Positions 13,812 through 26,200 of a stretch of 64,000 bases of DNA are shown here, in pieces. The first letter of the stretch is position 1; every line of letters begins with the position of its first letter. Position numbers and translations under genes: made by a program. The DNA is from Paragonimus skrjabini miyazakii. Lineage: Eukaryota > Platyhelminthes > Trematoda > Plagiorchiida > Troglotrematidae. The stretch is from contig JTDE01000160.1 in the NCBI GenBank assembly GCA_014338405.1, forward strand, positions 220,905 to 284,904, written 5' to 3'. The notes beneath the pieces are model-generated. The model was given only the letters and a program-made list of their open reading frames with translations. It searched no databases and was not told where the DNA came from.

Positions 13812-15176
13812 GTTCTGTTAGGTAATTACAACCCAAAGATATTTGAGCTTTTGAAAGCACTTCCAAGTAGACGTCACACACCGCCTCTCTGGAGGCTCTG
13901 AAGCGAGCAACCTCGTTGCTGCAGCATTAGGACAATTAATCCTAAATTGATACCTGTAAATATGATGTTTATTTTTCACTGCCATGTCATAAATCTGTTA
14001 AACTCAATAGCTGATGCAATCGATTAACGAAACTAAACAAAATGCCCGCATCTCTCTGTGTAATTCTTCCTGCCGTCTTGTTCAACTACAGGCTGTTCTT
14101 TTCAGTGAATTATGTTTATCTAGTACTCTGAAGGAAATCGGGAGAAATCGATCTGACCACATGCATCCATTCGAATGCTTTGTTAGATAACCTACCAATA
14201 CAAGCATATGAAAAATAGCGTTCGTGATCTATTAAGATACATGATTCTGCAGGTTATGTGCGTTGCTCACTGACTTTGCGCACTCATATTCCTTGGTATC
14301 TTCCTCGCCCATTCCATCGCTTATTTAGAAGTCTCTTGTTTTCAGTTCTCTTCTTGTAAGAATGATGACAACTGAAAATCCTGCCAACACCGTGAGCTGT
14401 CATTAGAACAATTGTCTAACTGCTAGACCAAATGGTGAGGAGACTGTTACAAACACCTACATAAAATGTTTTGGTGCAATCGGGCAAGTCTGGGTAAGCT
14501 TGTTGCCAAAACCGTCAAAGTCCACATACATCATGTACATCCACACATCGGAATTATAAAATTCCTATATTTGCCACTTGTTCTTCTGGACCTGCGGACA
14601 ACAGCTTCCACTCACTTGGGCCAGGATCAAGGACAACAGTGCTTTTTCCAAACGGAGGGAATTGCAATGCAGACTATTTTATTATTTTGCATTTTGGGTT
14701 ACCGTAAAAAATTGTTTGGCACTCTGAACTTCAGCTGATTTCCTCTCCCGTCTTGCGAGTTGTTGTGGAGACTCTTTTTTACAAAATTTGCTTTTATAGG
14801 CTGCATGTGTTGTGTATTTATTACGTAAGAACAAAACATCTGTGTCAGTTAGAAGTTTCACGATTATTTGTACATTCTATATATGAGACATTGCCACAGT
14901 GTATTTCTAGACAGACTTATCTGGCCTAATATTTAGCATATGCTGGGCACTTCTACAGTCATAAAAATATATAATCGAATAGTCATCCGTGCGCAACTTT
15001 CTCAACATGTTGCATCAAAAATGAGACTAGCCACTGTAAAACACATGGGGTAAAGACTTGACAGTATGTGACTCAAACTACAACGGTATGCATTGTAGTA
15101 GTCCGTTAAAACAAACGCCAAGAGGGATCTTTTTAAATTTTTCTCTTGGCAAATATGTACCATGGATTTCGATTAC

Positions 15177-15247
15177 AACACTTCTGAGGTAGACCAGCCA
15201 TTGTGGTTGAAACGTTGAGCATTATAAATTGCTCATAACCTAGTGTT
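15177..15247 (+). ncRNA. Degenerate hammerhead-ribozyme-like fold
   Basis: The sequence can be drawn as the three-way junction of a hammerhead. Stem I pairs AACACT (15177-15182) with AGTGTT (15242-15247). The first core box is CTGAGGTA (15184-15191; canonical CUGAUGA). Stem II pairs GACCA (15192-15196) with TGGTT (15204-15208), with one G-T pair. The second core box GAAAC (15209-15213) is intact. Stem III pairs GTTGAGCA (15214-15221) with TGCTC (15230-15234) and AAC (15237-15239), with a two-base bulge. A CT dinucleotide sits at the expected cleavage position before stem I. Hammerheads of this type are carried by schistosome satellite/SINE-like repeats and by Penelope-like elements, where they process RNA. 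The altered first box probably abolishes activity. It lies 1.4 kb downstream of the Penelope-like relic on the same strand; a link is only suggested. Confidence 0.5.
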
Positions 15248-18200
15248 ATTCCCAATCCATTTACAATTCACGATAGGTGTATACTATCAAACTGTCTCTG
15301 AATAAAAGTGCCGGTAAGGTAACCAGAGTGCTAATGGTCAATGGAAAGTCTCAATATTTACCAGCTGAATACTAGTCGTGGTTTTTGGCAAACGCCGCAG
15401 TGAAATAGTTTTTGTAGTACACATAAGACTTGAAAGTCCAACCAACGGGAAAATACTTCAAAACTTTGGGAACATTAAACATAATAACCAACAACGTTGT
15501 TACTAACAAGATCCCCGGAAGTAATTTGGTAGGAAAATAAACCAATGGATTCTCTGACACGTACTGTGAGAAGCTGTTTGTTAGCTGAGTTTACAATGCG
15601 CAAGTTCGAACAGTCCCATCTGTTTCGTAGTATCAACCATAAAGAGCCGATTTTGTTCATCCTGGTAACAGACAACTTATACATCTGTGGTCTATTTGGA
15701 ATGTTCTGTCGTTAACTTTTGTTCAGAGCTAGATGTTTCAATAATTTGTCGTGGGGGCTACAGTTTGTGCTATTCGTGATTAGAACCTGACCATGTGACG
15801 TAACATCTAATCAATGTCTAGTCTGGGCCTAAGCAAATAGGGTGTAGAGTCTAGCGTCACTCGTTAACAGTCACTTCTTGCTTTTTATAGTTTTTTTCGT
15901 GACACTTCTTAAGGAGACAAATGAAATTGCTCCGGCTTGAGAAAGAATTATCAAACACAATTGTTCGTCACATCGTTTCATCTGATTTGATGGGAATTCT
16001 TCGACAGTTGTTTATGGGTATTCCGTATACTTTTCCCACGGAAATTCTACTATATGTACTTTCACACTAAGTGTCTAAGGCACCACGTGGTAGGTATTTA
16101 ACTGTCGCCTTTGACTTGTTCTGTAACAACCAGCCAAAGTAGACCAATCGGAGGAACAAAACAACTTCTTCAGGTTAATGATTTAAAACCTTGTGAGTTT
16201 CAACACAACTCAAGTTAAAACCAATTAATCCCAAAATCCTGAAGCCGTTAAATATTAACCCAGCTCTATTATCGACACTAAAATAAGTGTTGAAATTGTC
16301 ATGGTTATCCTTGTCCCGTTCGACTTCAGTACAATATACCTAACATTTACTGATAATATATTTAGTGTGCAACTTAAAGCCTAGTTGTTCTTGAACAACT
16401 CAATCCGATCTTAACAGCTGGAGAGCTTTTTTACGCTCGACGCGCCCGAATCTCATAGGTAAACCCGGACAAGAATAACAAACTCTCAACAAGCAATTAT
16501 CTGAGTAGATGAAAGGATAATGAAGCACAGAAAAATCTGAGGTGGTAAACACGAATTGAAACAATATGACAACGCCGTATTTTTTAAGTTTCTGAAAGGT
16601 ACGACTCGTAACCGCATTGTTCCATAAGTCAAAGCAAACAATTATTGTATCCACCAAATAAAATTAGACATGCGAAAGAACTATACTATATTAACAGAGC
16701 GGTCGGGTGAGTATTTATCAAGACAGTTGATTAGTAAATGCTATGTGCAATATTTTGCTTGCATTTGTTTTAATTTTTACATATTTAGATGGGAAGTTTA
16801 CTAGTTTATTCATAGGGTTGTTTGTTATTGGTTTATTCCACAAATTGATATGGCGTCTATACCGTTTTTGTTTCATGAAACTGTGTCCCCAACTGGATAT
16901 GAGTCACTGTTCAACATCCCATTGATAACTGTAACAAAACAACTGAACAGCAAACATGCATTCGTTACTTCAGTCATCATTGCCTGTTCCGCATTCTTGT
17001 GAGTATGCTCCAGAAACAAGCAACGGCTTTCGGTGTTTGAGCATTTTGGATGTTACTGAGGCACCAATAGCCGCCATAACCAACCAAATATTGAGAGATA
17101 TTGGTCGATGGAACAATAAACACCCAAGGAAGTAAAAATTTAATTGAACTGTACAATCGTTTCTTGAAAGTATTTATTGGGTCAATCAGGATAAAAAGAT
17201 GATCAAGTAAATGTTTGACAAATCAAAATTGAATGGAAAGAGTGAGACCTTATTTCCATTCCCTACTCATTATGAAAACATTCTTGGTAATCGTATTAAC
17301 CTAAAGAAGTATCAAAAAACGTTTGTTATAACTCGTCTCTGTGAAGGCCAAGATAAATTACTATCTAAAACAGTTACAATAATGTGTTCGGATGGTAGTT
17401 AACACGGAAACAATCACCTTCTGAGTGATTTTCTCCATTATAAATTTCTGAACTTAGCAACCTGTCGCGAGTTTTAACTATGTTTTTTAAAACACTTAGG
17501 CTATCGGGAAAACTGCACAGGTCCCAATTCATTTCTAGTTGTCATTCATTCAAGTAGGTCATAATCACTACTCAAAATCTCAAGGTCGCATGTTTGCAAC
17601 GTAATCCCAACAAACCCTTTTGAACAGACTTACAGTGGCTGGACGTGAACTTTCCGTTCATATAATTATTGTTCACCGTAGTTAAGTATTTAGCAAAGAG
17701 CTTTTTTACTTTCCGATTCTTGTCAACACCCACAGGCTTGATTAATTTAGATAAATTGATTGTTTCTATGCAAAACGATAGTAAGTTTGCGTGAATCTGT
17801 AATGGTGATTAATTTTGAGCTAAACTTTGTACGTGGATCTAATGAGAACGGGTGTCTTTCCAAAAGACGGCGACGGCGGTATGTCATTTTACAAACACAG
17901 ATAAGTGAGAATACAACCCACAATTTCACGGTGTACTTTCACTACTTGCCATAAGATTTTTAAGATCCTTTCATCCCCAAAGTTTTACATTCATGCGTTT
18001 GCGAAAGAAAACGAGTCCGCTTCCGCTGATGCAATCACACCACGTGAAACAGCAAAAATTCTACGTCAAAACATGTTCGCACATTAAACTATCTTTAAAA
18101 TCGATGATGAGAAAAAGATCGCGTCTTTTAGAAACAGCCAGGTTTTTAATTTGTGCATTATCTGAAACCGAGTCAGCGAGATAAACTATACCGAACTAGA

Positions 18201-21200
18201 TATGTTGAGAATCCAGTCTGAGAACTCAAATGTGTTATCCTGCCAAAGTAGTCGTTCCCCTGGTTTATTTGGTGAATTCCACAAAATACGATATGACGAA
18301 TAGATAATTGTGTCTGAATATGATCATCTTGAGTTTTAGCCAATGCTTTTGTGAGTGAGATGATACAAGCGTTATAACCAGCAACCCAAAGGTTTCACAA
18401 ATGGGCTTCATTGAATTTACCAAATCTGCCAGTTTACTTAACAATAATGCAGTCTATTCTGGTGAACCGCTGACGTGTGTATGTGTGAAAGTGAAACTGA
18501 ATCAGGAATTAATGTGTCGATAATCTTCCGTTCCTGCACAACAAGTTTAGACATGTCTGCCACTCTGGATAGTCCGTTTGGTAACTGTAAGTCGAAACTA
18601 AACAGCGGCGGAGAAACCAACTGCCTCATGATTATGGAAATGGGGTTAGTCTGATCCCGGTCGTACTTTGTGCGACGGTTTTAGTTGTCTGACATTCTTA
18701 AAAGCGTCGAAGTTATACACTCCAGGCAAACATTCCACCCAAGCATCTTCCGTTTTATAATGGATAAGTACAGAAAAACAGGACTGGAGTGAGCACATGC
18801 ACGTTGTGTAGAGTGGGATACTTCAAGAACAATCGAGATTCACTCAGTAATATCTTGACACGAGACCCACTGCGCAAAAGTCAAACAATCAGGCACCTGC
18901 GATGGAGTTCATATATGCCGGTTGCAAAATTCGGTAAAATTTTGGAACGTCCTTCAAAGTGTACATGATTGATTGACGGTACTTACCGGAAAGAACAATG
19001 TGGGCTATTTGAGAAATTGACGTTTCACAATTTACTACCTTGTTATCCGTTTTTTGTGTACTTCTAAAGGGCTGTACGTGAAAACCTCAAATGTAGGTTT
19101 TGGTACCTGACTCATAACAGAAGATTTCAGGAGTTGATGGATATGACCTGAGCAAAAGAAACATCATCATCCTCGTGCAAATACCGGGGAAGGATAGTTG
19201 GCAAGGTGTAGTAAACTTTTTTAGTGCCGTTGCCGGCAGTAGTCTCACCACGGCAATGGGGGTTAAAAAGATATTTTCGGACCCACTTGTCCGCCGTTAT
19301 CCTGCTAATTCCGTTTTGTTAACCAGAATCCGCGAAGAACCGTCAATCTGTAAGAAAAACCGTCGCAAAATATATTTTACCATGCTGACGATATATTTGG
19401 GGCTCGGCTGAATACTTGTCTAGCGCAGAAATAGTGTACATACCTGAACAACTCGCAAACCGTCGATAATTTTAGTTGATGACAACTTTCAATTTTGTCG
19501 CAGACTTCGTCAGCAAAGCTGTACCATTTACAGGTGGTTTCGATCCAGGCTAGACTTGAGTAAATATCGGATTCCGAAGACAACAGGCCATGAGTCAAGT
19601 GCACAGACGAATGTCACCGTTAAGTGCAACCAATCAAGATTACGTTATTTCTCCATGCAGTCCTTTAAATCAACTGACACTTTGACTTGCTCATCTGACT
19701 GAATATAACGACTTTACTATTTTCTCACTTTTTGCTTACTCCGACCCACTTCAATTAGCTTAAGGGAGAGTTTTTTCTGTGTATACTTAACCAGTTCGTT
19801 TGTGTTTTAACAATAATCCCAGCTTAAATACCAACAAATATGTAACTGGTCTGACAAAGTTTTTGTGATGGAAGTGAAACTCTACCGGTTAAAAACTTAC
19901 CGACTGCATGAAATTTGCTTACAATTTATTATTTCACCTATATATTCTAACCTATCTTATAAGATCACCGACGCAAATTTAATAACCGGTCCATGTTAAC
20001 TTCCGACATTATCCGTCATGTGACGAACCAGCTGAGTGACCACACCGATTTCTAAGAGATTCTTTTTCAGTACAACCTTGTTGGCAAATTTTGACAACGT
20101 TTGAGTTGCCAGCAAAGTTTGCTCTGTATATTATAGTGAGTGGTGTTTTCGGACAGTCTGACAGCTAATATCTACTAATGTTCTGTAATAAATACTTTAC
20201 CTGTTCTAGTCTTAAAAAAGTATATAATGCTTGCTTGCGTTCTTTTTTGTTATGGGGTTTGGAAACGTGACCCGTTTGCCATGATATCAACGACTTGCTG
20301 TGTTTCACCACCGATGTTCTTGCCGACTAGCTCAGACTAAGTGAAATGATCGCATGAGCAATACGACAACTCGCCGTCGCCTATTCCGAAACAGTCGGGA
20401 TGCGCAATCACTTGGTCAGCTAATCGCGTTACACAGCCTGTGATATTTGGGTCACGTACCCTGTATGCTAAGTGATCGTTTTCCCAGGCATTATATACTG
20501 AGATCGCCTGTATTTGGGTATAACTGCGTGTTGGCTAACCAACAACGTGTTTAAGAAATATGGAGGCCCTGCATTTTCCTCCAACCAAAGTGGGTGGGTG
20601 TCGCTTGCCTGACTGGAGTTCTCGTGATCACTCACATCGCCCGTTATAAACGCTATCCGAGACGGTGGTGTGCCACAGTCAGTGGCGTGCCTGTATTCAT
20701 ACCACTTCTAGTTCTCCCGCTTAGCCTTCTTTTATCAACTTTTAACCTCTTCAATAACGTTTCTTCTTCTAGAACATTCCACGTTACTGTTGAGATGAGC
20801 GGCAGCCCGGATCATAGTGCCTTCTAATCAGGCTCACGGTTGTTATGACGACTTTAATGATCCCAATCTTTCATGCAAAACTGTTGTTTATATATAGCTA
20901 ACAGATGAGAGCAAATACGGAAACTAACCTTGACACACAAAACTAGTGACAGTACTAAGGGAACGATATCGACTGCGTCACAACCTTTTACATCCGAAGA
21001 AGTCTACAGCCCTTGATCACCATAATCTCCGTGAATGCCGGCCGCTTCGAGTTTTCGTTGCTAGACAGTGCTGCAGACGATACCAGTAGACAACTAAGTG
21101 ACCTGCGTACAAGATACGCGTGGTGATCGGTTACAGCGAGTCCTGGTCCAGTTGTTGTGCCGTTGTATAATGTCATTTTGTCCGCACATACCTAGGGTTG

Positions 21201-21713
21201 TCTTACAATATTTATTGTTTTAACTTGTAACAGCGAACTCCCTGTAACATATTCGTCAGTTCAGAAAGAAGATGTCGTCTACCCTTATCAGTCTCACACG
21301 TAAAACATGCAGGTTACGTACGATAGGCAATTAGAGCTAGGAAGGATATGGACACATACATTCACATCAAGTATTATATCATCAACACCACGACAGCTGT
21401 GTGGGTTGCTTTAACCACTTTTGCGCACATAACGCCGGATGGTGAGTTCTGATCATCGTAACTTCGCCAAAAACCAGAAGCTTTGAGTTCTGACTGTGTA
21501 ACAATATTTCGAATGGCCTAAGTTGGTCAACCTGATGACCTCAGGTGTCTGACAATCGATAACAGAGGATTTTAAGTGACGGGCTCATCGATTCGAGATT
21601 ATTGCGTCTTGAGCTGTTTCAATCATTCTGAGGCATGTTCTGCTGCTCTGTCAATGCAAACGTCACTGCAACTGTAAGTTAACCAGTGGATAACGCAAAA
21701 AAAGTAGAAACTG

Positions 21714-21813
21714 NNNNNNNNNNNNNNNNNNNNNNNNNNNNNNNNNNNNNNNNNNNNNNNNNNNNNNNNNNNNNNNNNNNNNNNNNNNNNNNNNNNNNNN
21801 NNNNNNNNNNNNN
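21714..21813. other. Assembly gap of 100 undetermined bases
   Basis: A run of exactly 100 n characters, the usual placeholder for a scaffold join of unknown length. The minus-strand open frames drawn across it are artefacts. True spacing across this point is unknown. Confidence 0.99.
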
Positions 21814-22176
21814 GATTTTGAAGAACTGATCCTTTGGTGGTTAGAACATAATTGAGCAACCGCATGCGTGCGTGATAGAGTAGACTTCGATTTGTGCTTA
21901 ATGTCCCTTGCCAAATTATCCCCTTTCAGCCGCAGAAATATAAACATATCATTCTTTTGCGCTGTATGATTTGGCATACTGCGTGTCCATATCCTGTCTA
22001 GCTTTTAATGTATGTCGTATACAACACGCATATATTGTGTGTGGTACTGATGAGAGTAAAGAAAATGTTAACATATCGCGGGTATGCTTTCATTTTACAA
22101 TGATGAAGTTTAAAATGTAGCCTGTCTCACTAGTGTGCATATCTTTGTCAAGTAAGTAAACTGATAAATTAGACGA

Positions 22177-22297
22177 GTAGCACGGTGGTCAACAGAATCG
22201 CACTGAGAAGCATGAAAAAGCTTGCAAGCTGAAGGCAGCGGTTGCAGTTTGACAGCTGAGTAAGTGCGATTTGATACTGATAGCAAGTTTCGACTCC
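22177..22297 (+). repeat. Possible tRNA-derived (SINE-like) repeat
   Basis: A GTAGCACGGTGGTC stretch (22177-22190) resembles a polymerase III A box. GTTTCGACTCC (22287-22297) resembles a B box (GGTTCGANTCC). The spacing of about 95 bases is longer than in a tRNA gene, no cloverleaf folds, and no second copy was seen. A degenerate SINE is one reading; chance is another. Confidence 0.2.
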
Positions 22298-23164
22298 CAT
22301 CGGTTACAGACACTGAAGGTAAAAAGCACACCTGACTTCAATGGAGCAAACTCAGTCGAACATTTGGCAATCTATCGTTTATCAGTTTGGAAAAAATTTG
22401 CGGCTAATCGTTGATTAGAAGAAGATTCTTTAGAAAGTCTTCCTCCGGTTGAGGTTTTCGTCTAAGCAAATTTGTTTCTCCATATGGAACAAAATATCAA
22501 CTACGACACACCAATATGTTACCCCTGTAATTGAAAAAATTGGAGGTATTGGCCAATCCATGTTTCATTCAACTACCGGGTACTTCTGCTGGACCATACA
22601 GATACCAATTGAGAAGAATTTGGGAGTGTGATAGGCTGTCTTCGACCTCTTTCTTTTCACCAGAAACTGTCAAAATTAAGCTGGAAGTTTTATACAGTAT
22701 TGGAGTTCCTCATTAAAAACTGAAGCGTTGTCGACGTGATGTTTCTGTTGATTGCTGCAGTTCTTTGGAAAAAAACTTAGAACTCAACCATTCCGGGAAA
22801 AACACTATACAGCGTTGAGGCCGGTAGACTGTCTATTGTTGTGTAATCAATAGATTTTGGAGCAATACTGTGAAAAGTAAACGAACTATTATTTTCAAAT
22901 GGGGGGAACAGGTTGTGCATCTCATCAGATGGAATATGCCAAATGTCAACAACAAGCACCGTCTGAATTCGTATACGATAAAATGAGTAAGGAATCTATT
23001 GTTTCAACCATAGTCTATTTACGCAATTGATCATTTGAAACTCGTTTTCAATCACAGCCAGTTCTGTTGTTACTGTAGTGTTACGAAATTTTCAATCACA
23101 TTTCTGTTCATGCGACATTCATAATAATTTCCTTTAAAGCCGTTTTATTTGTTTTTTTTTGCAG

Positions 23165-23270
23165 TGGATGTAACTTCGGACTTCAAACATGGAATTGTGC
23201 TTCTTGTGTAAATTGTGCGTTCGAATTATCCGCGTGGTCATAGCTCCACCATTCTTCTCAGAATTCTTAG
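23165..23270 (+). CDS. Candidate first coding exon of an unknown gene
   Basis: A textbook acceptor (a run of t then gcag, ending 23164) and a good donor (CTTAG|GTAAGA, intron from 23271) bracket 106 bases on the plus strand. The only frame open to the donor starts at an ATG at 23189-23191. It encodes a short cysteine-bearing, hydrophobic peptide (MELCFLCKLCVRIIRVVIAP) of 27 codons plus one base, which could be a signal sequence. A second frame (GCNFGLQTWNCASCVNC) ends at a stop before the donor. No neighbouring exon or protein family was recognised, so strong splice signals are the whole case. Confidence 0.2.
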
Positions 23271-26200
23271 GTAAGAAAAACATTTAAACTGATGGATTTT
23301 CTTCTTTGTATACATTTACCCTTTAAGTCAGTCTCATTTAGTGACTTTGAACAACTCATTGACATATTTTTCTAACGCTGAGGTTGATGTCGTCAGAGTT
23401 TAAACAATTTGTTTCTGTGTTTTCCATACTAAGTCTACCTAGAATCCTATCTCTCGATTCTTTGATTTCTACTGGACACCTTGCTAACCCGCTGTTCAAT
23501 TGAGCGTACTGTTGAAGAATTTCTTGTTTTCTAACACCTTCAACGCATTTCTCAAGTTACAAAAGAATTACCACAAAAAAACCTGAGCCAACCGTTTTTC
23601 AACATGATGCACCGTGCGTTCTGATCTGTAGAGTGTATACCTCACCATCATGCTTTGGATTCTACCAAATATTTTCCATATCTACCTTTACTTCCATGAA
23701 ATTGCATTTACTTTCTTGTATGTGTTCCCGCCTTTTCCCTTCAATCTTCTTTTTTTGGCTAAGATACAGCCGATTACTACAGTTTAAATTATCACTTTCA
23801 CTCCATGTTTCTTTGAACTTTTTCGGCAAACTGTCCTTTGTCAAATATAAATGTAACTGTGTAACAACATAATAGTACGTCTCGTGAGTTTCATATGACG
23901 AAGTGTGAGAACGCAAAGCTTAGAAAACAGATTAACAACCGTACGCATTTTGGAGTTAATGAATCAGTTATGACGACTACCTATCAACGCATCATGCCTG
24001 GAGCCCAATACCTCGGAAACTACACTATTCCCGAAAATTTCTAATAAAACATTAGTAATAATGTCAATTTAGTAAAAGTGATATTGATTGGGCCTCATTT
24101 AAGCTGTATCAATACCTAAGGTTACTACACTTTACAATATTTATAGATTACAGTGGAGTGATTGTTTTGCAGATATGAACCAGATTCTATGTCAGGGAGT
24201 TTATATTTGATAAATGAGGTTAGTGATTATAACCGAACAGAAGGAATCAATACGTTTGTTTCATCAAAGTATTACTCAAGTGTTGAAGTCGTGAGTGAAG
24301 CAAATAAGTGTGATGTCAAACACCGTTTGTGTATGCGGAAATTTCGCACCCCAAGACGATAAGTGGAATGAGAACGTATGCATCACATGTAAGTGTGCTC
24401 TATTTCTGAGAAGAGTTGGCTTAAGTCCAAGAACACTGAAACTCAATGCCACTTTTTCCAATGAAAAGAAAATAATTTCCTTAGAACTCAGGCGATGTCA
24501 ACCCATCGGCGTTAAACTTTGGTTTCAGTTGGCATCGGCATCGCAGCTGAGTAAATTTATTTGCATTTTTATGCCTGTGTTAACGACAGGGTCATATCAG
24601 AAGAATGGTCATTAAGTGGCTCATTAAGTTCGTCCACCTAACCTTATAGTGTTACATTGTTGACAAAATTAATCAAATTATTGGGCATAAATGTGATACG
24701 CACAGTAAGCTATCTAAACGGAATGTGGGCTTGTAAAACTAATATTTTTACAGAATCCACGAGCTATATACTTTTATCTAAAAAACAGGATTCGGCTTGA
24801 AGAACATCAGTTTTTTACTACGCATGTGTGACCTTGCTGTACCGCAACATACGCCTGTTCTAAGTTGTTGACATCTGATTTACTATTGGCAAAACACTAT
24901 ACCCGATTCCGATTGTGTTCAGTCCGTCTCAGCTGGGAAGAAAATGCAGTTTGTGGAACGGAGGTATCAGAATAAACTTTAAGAAGTTAATAAAACAAAT
25001 TAACTTATATAAAACTGTCCATTTGCATAAAGCTATAGATTCGTTCCGTTGAGTTTGAGCAAACGCTCATCATACATACTTTTTCAAACCGTCACAGATA
25101 TAAAATCATTAATTACTGAGCGAAAACTATGTGCATTTACTGTCAGCATGATTAACAGTTTGCACCAAGCTAGAATGTACTAAAGAATCAACAATCAAAC
25201 CACGTCGAACATGCAGGGGCTTGGTGATTATGTTGAAGAGACAGAAAATGGCTGGATGTCGGTTAGTATATGAATTAACGTTGGTGAGGGTTAGTTGCTT
25301 TAAGCTGAAGTTCGACTGACTAAAATCACGGACCCAAGAATCCCCATTTTGTGTGTAGAACTACGGTTAATGGTTCCGGGAAAACAGGCAGGAAACAAAA
25401 ACTTGATTTTTGCTCGTTACTTCACAATTTAAGTTGAAATTTTATTCTGTTTCGTTGTAGAAACACAATTAGTTACCGTCAACCGCTTTGGAAATTTGTA
25501 AACATATATATTTAACTTCAGATTTGAAAAATGTTTTGGAGAGCACCATCAAGTTTTACACTTTATACACGGTATGTTTTTATTAGTTTAAGTCAAGGCT
25601 AGTTGTTCAACTGTAACCCAATGTTTGATGAACAAACCGTATGAAACAAGCTTAGTCACATTGAGTGAACAAGTACTGAACGATGTAGTGTCTTTTGAAC
25701 CGTTCCTGGTTATCGTCTCACTTAACCTACACTAGCTAATACGCCACTCAAGTGGAGCTCTTCCAGGTATGTGTTTGATGACCGATTATGTTACAGGACG
25801 GTAAAGTCTGATTTGGAAAAAGGTTACTTTGTATGAATACCGGCGATACAAATGTGTAATAACCGGTTGCAGTAAACCGAACCAACCAACCTGACCCCCT
25901 CCCTAATCAGTAGTTGAACACGGTTTTAACCGTCTCATATTTGACCCCTTTGACTTAATCCATTCCACTAACAAACGGGTTAATCGGAATACTTTTAGTG
26001 CATCCCTACTGCATCACTCTCCCACCGCTAAACAATTCGAATCAATGAAGCAATTTTACTGTAATCTGGCAGGGACTAACGACTGAATGGGCTAGTTATA
26101 TCTTCTCTTGTGGTAAGCATGCACGTGTCTTCGGTGAGCTGTGCATCGAATAACTGATGGTTTTTGATTATCTTTCTCTCCGTCTAATGTTATGCTGTCT

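Noticed and set aside
21528..21560. CTGATGA followed by a CCTCAGG palindrome as a hammerhead
   Set aside because: No GAAA box follows at the required position.
21663..21977. Minus-strand open frames spanning the run of n
   Set aside because: They are open only because undetermined bases contain no stops.
24295..24615. Cys-rich plus-strand frame (CVCGNFAPQDDKWNENVC) resembling a von Willebrand C domain
   Set aside because: Only one short cysteine cluster fits; the rest of the frame has no VWC spacing and no acceptor places it in an exon.
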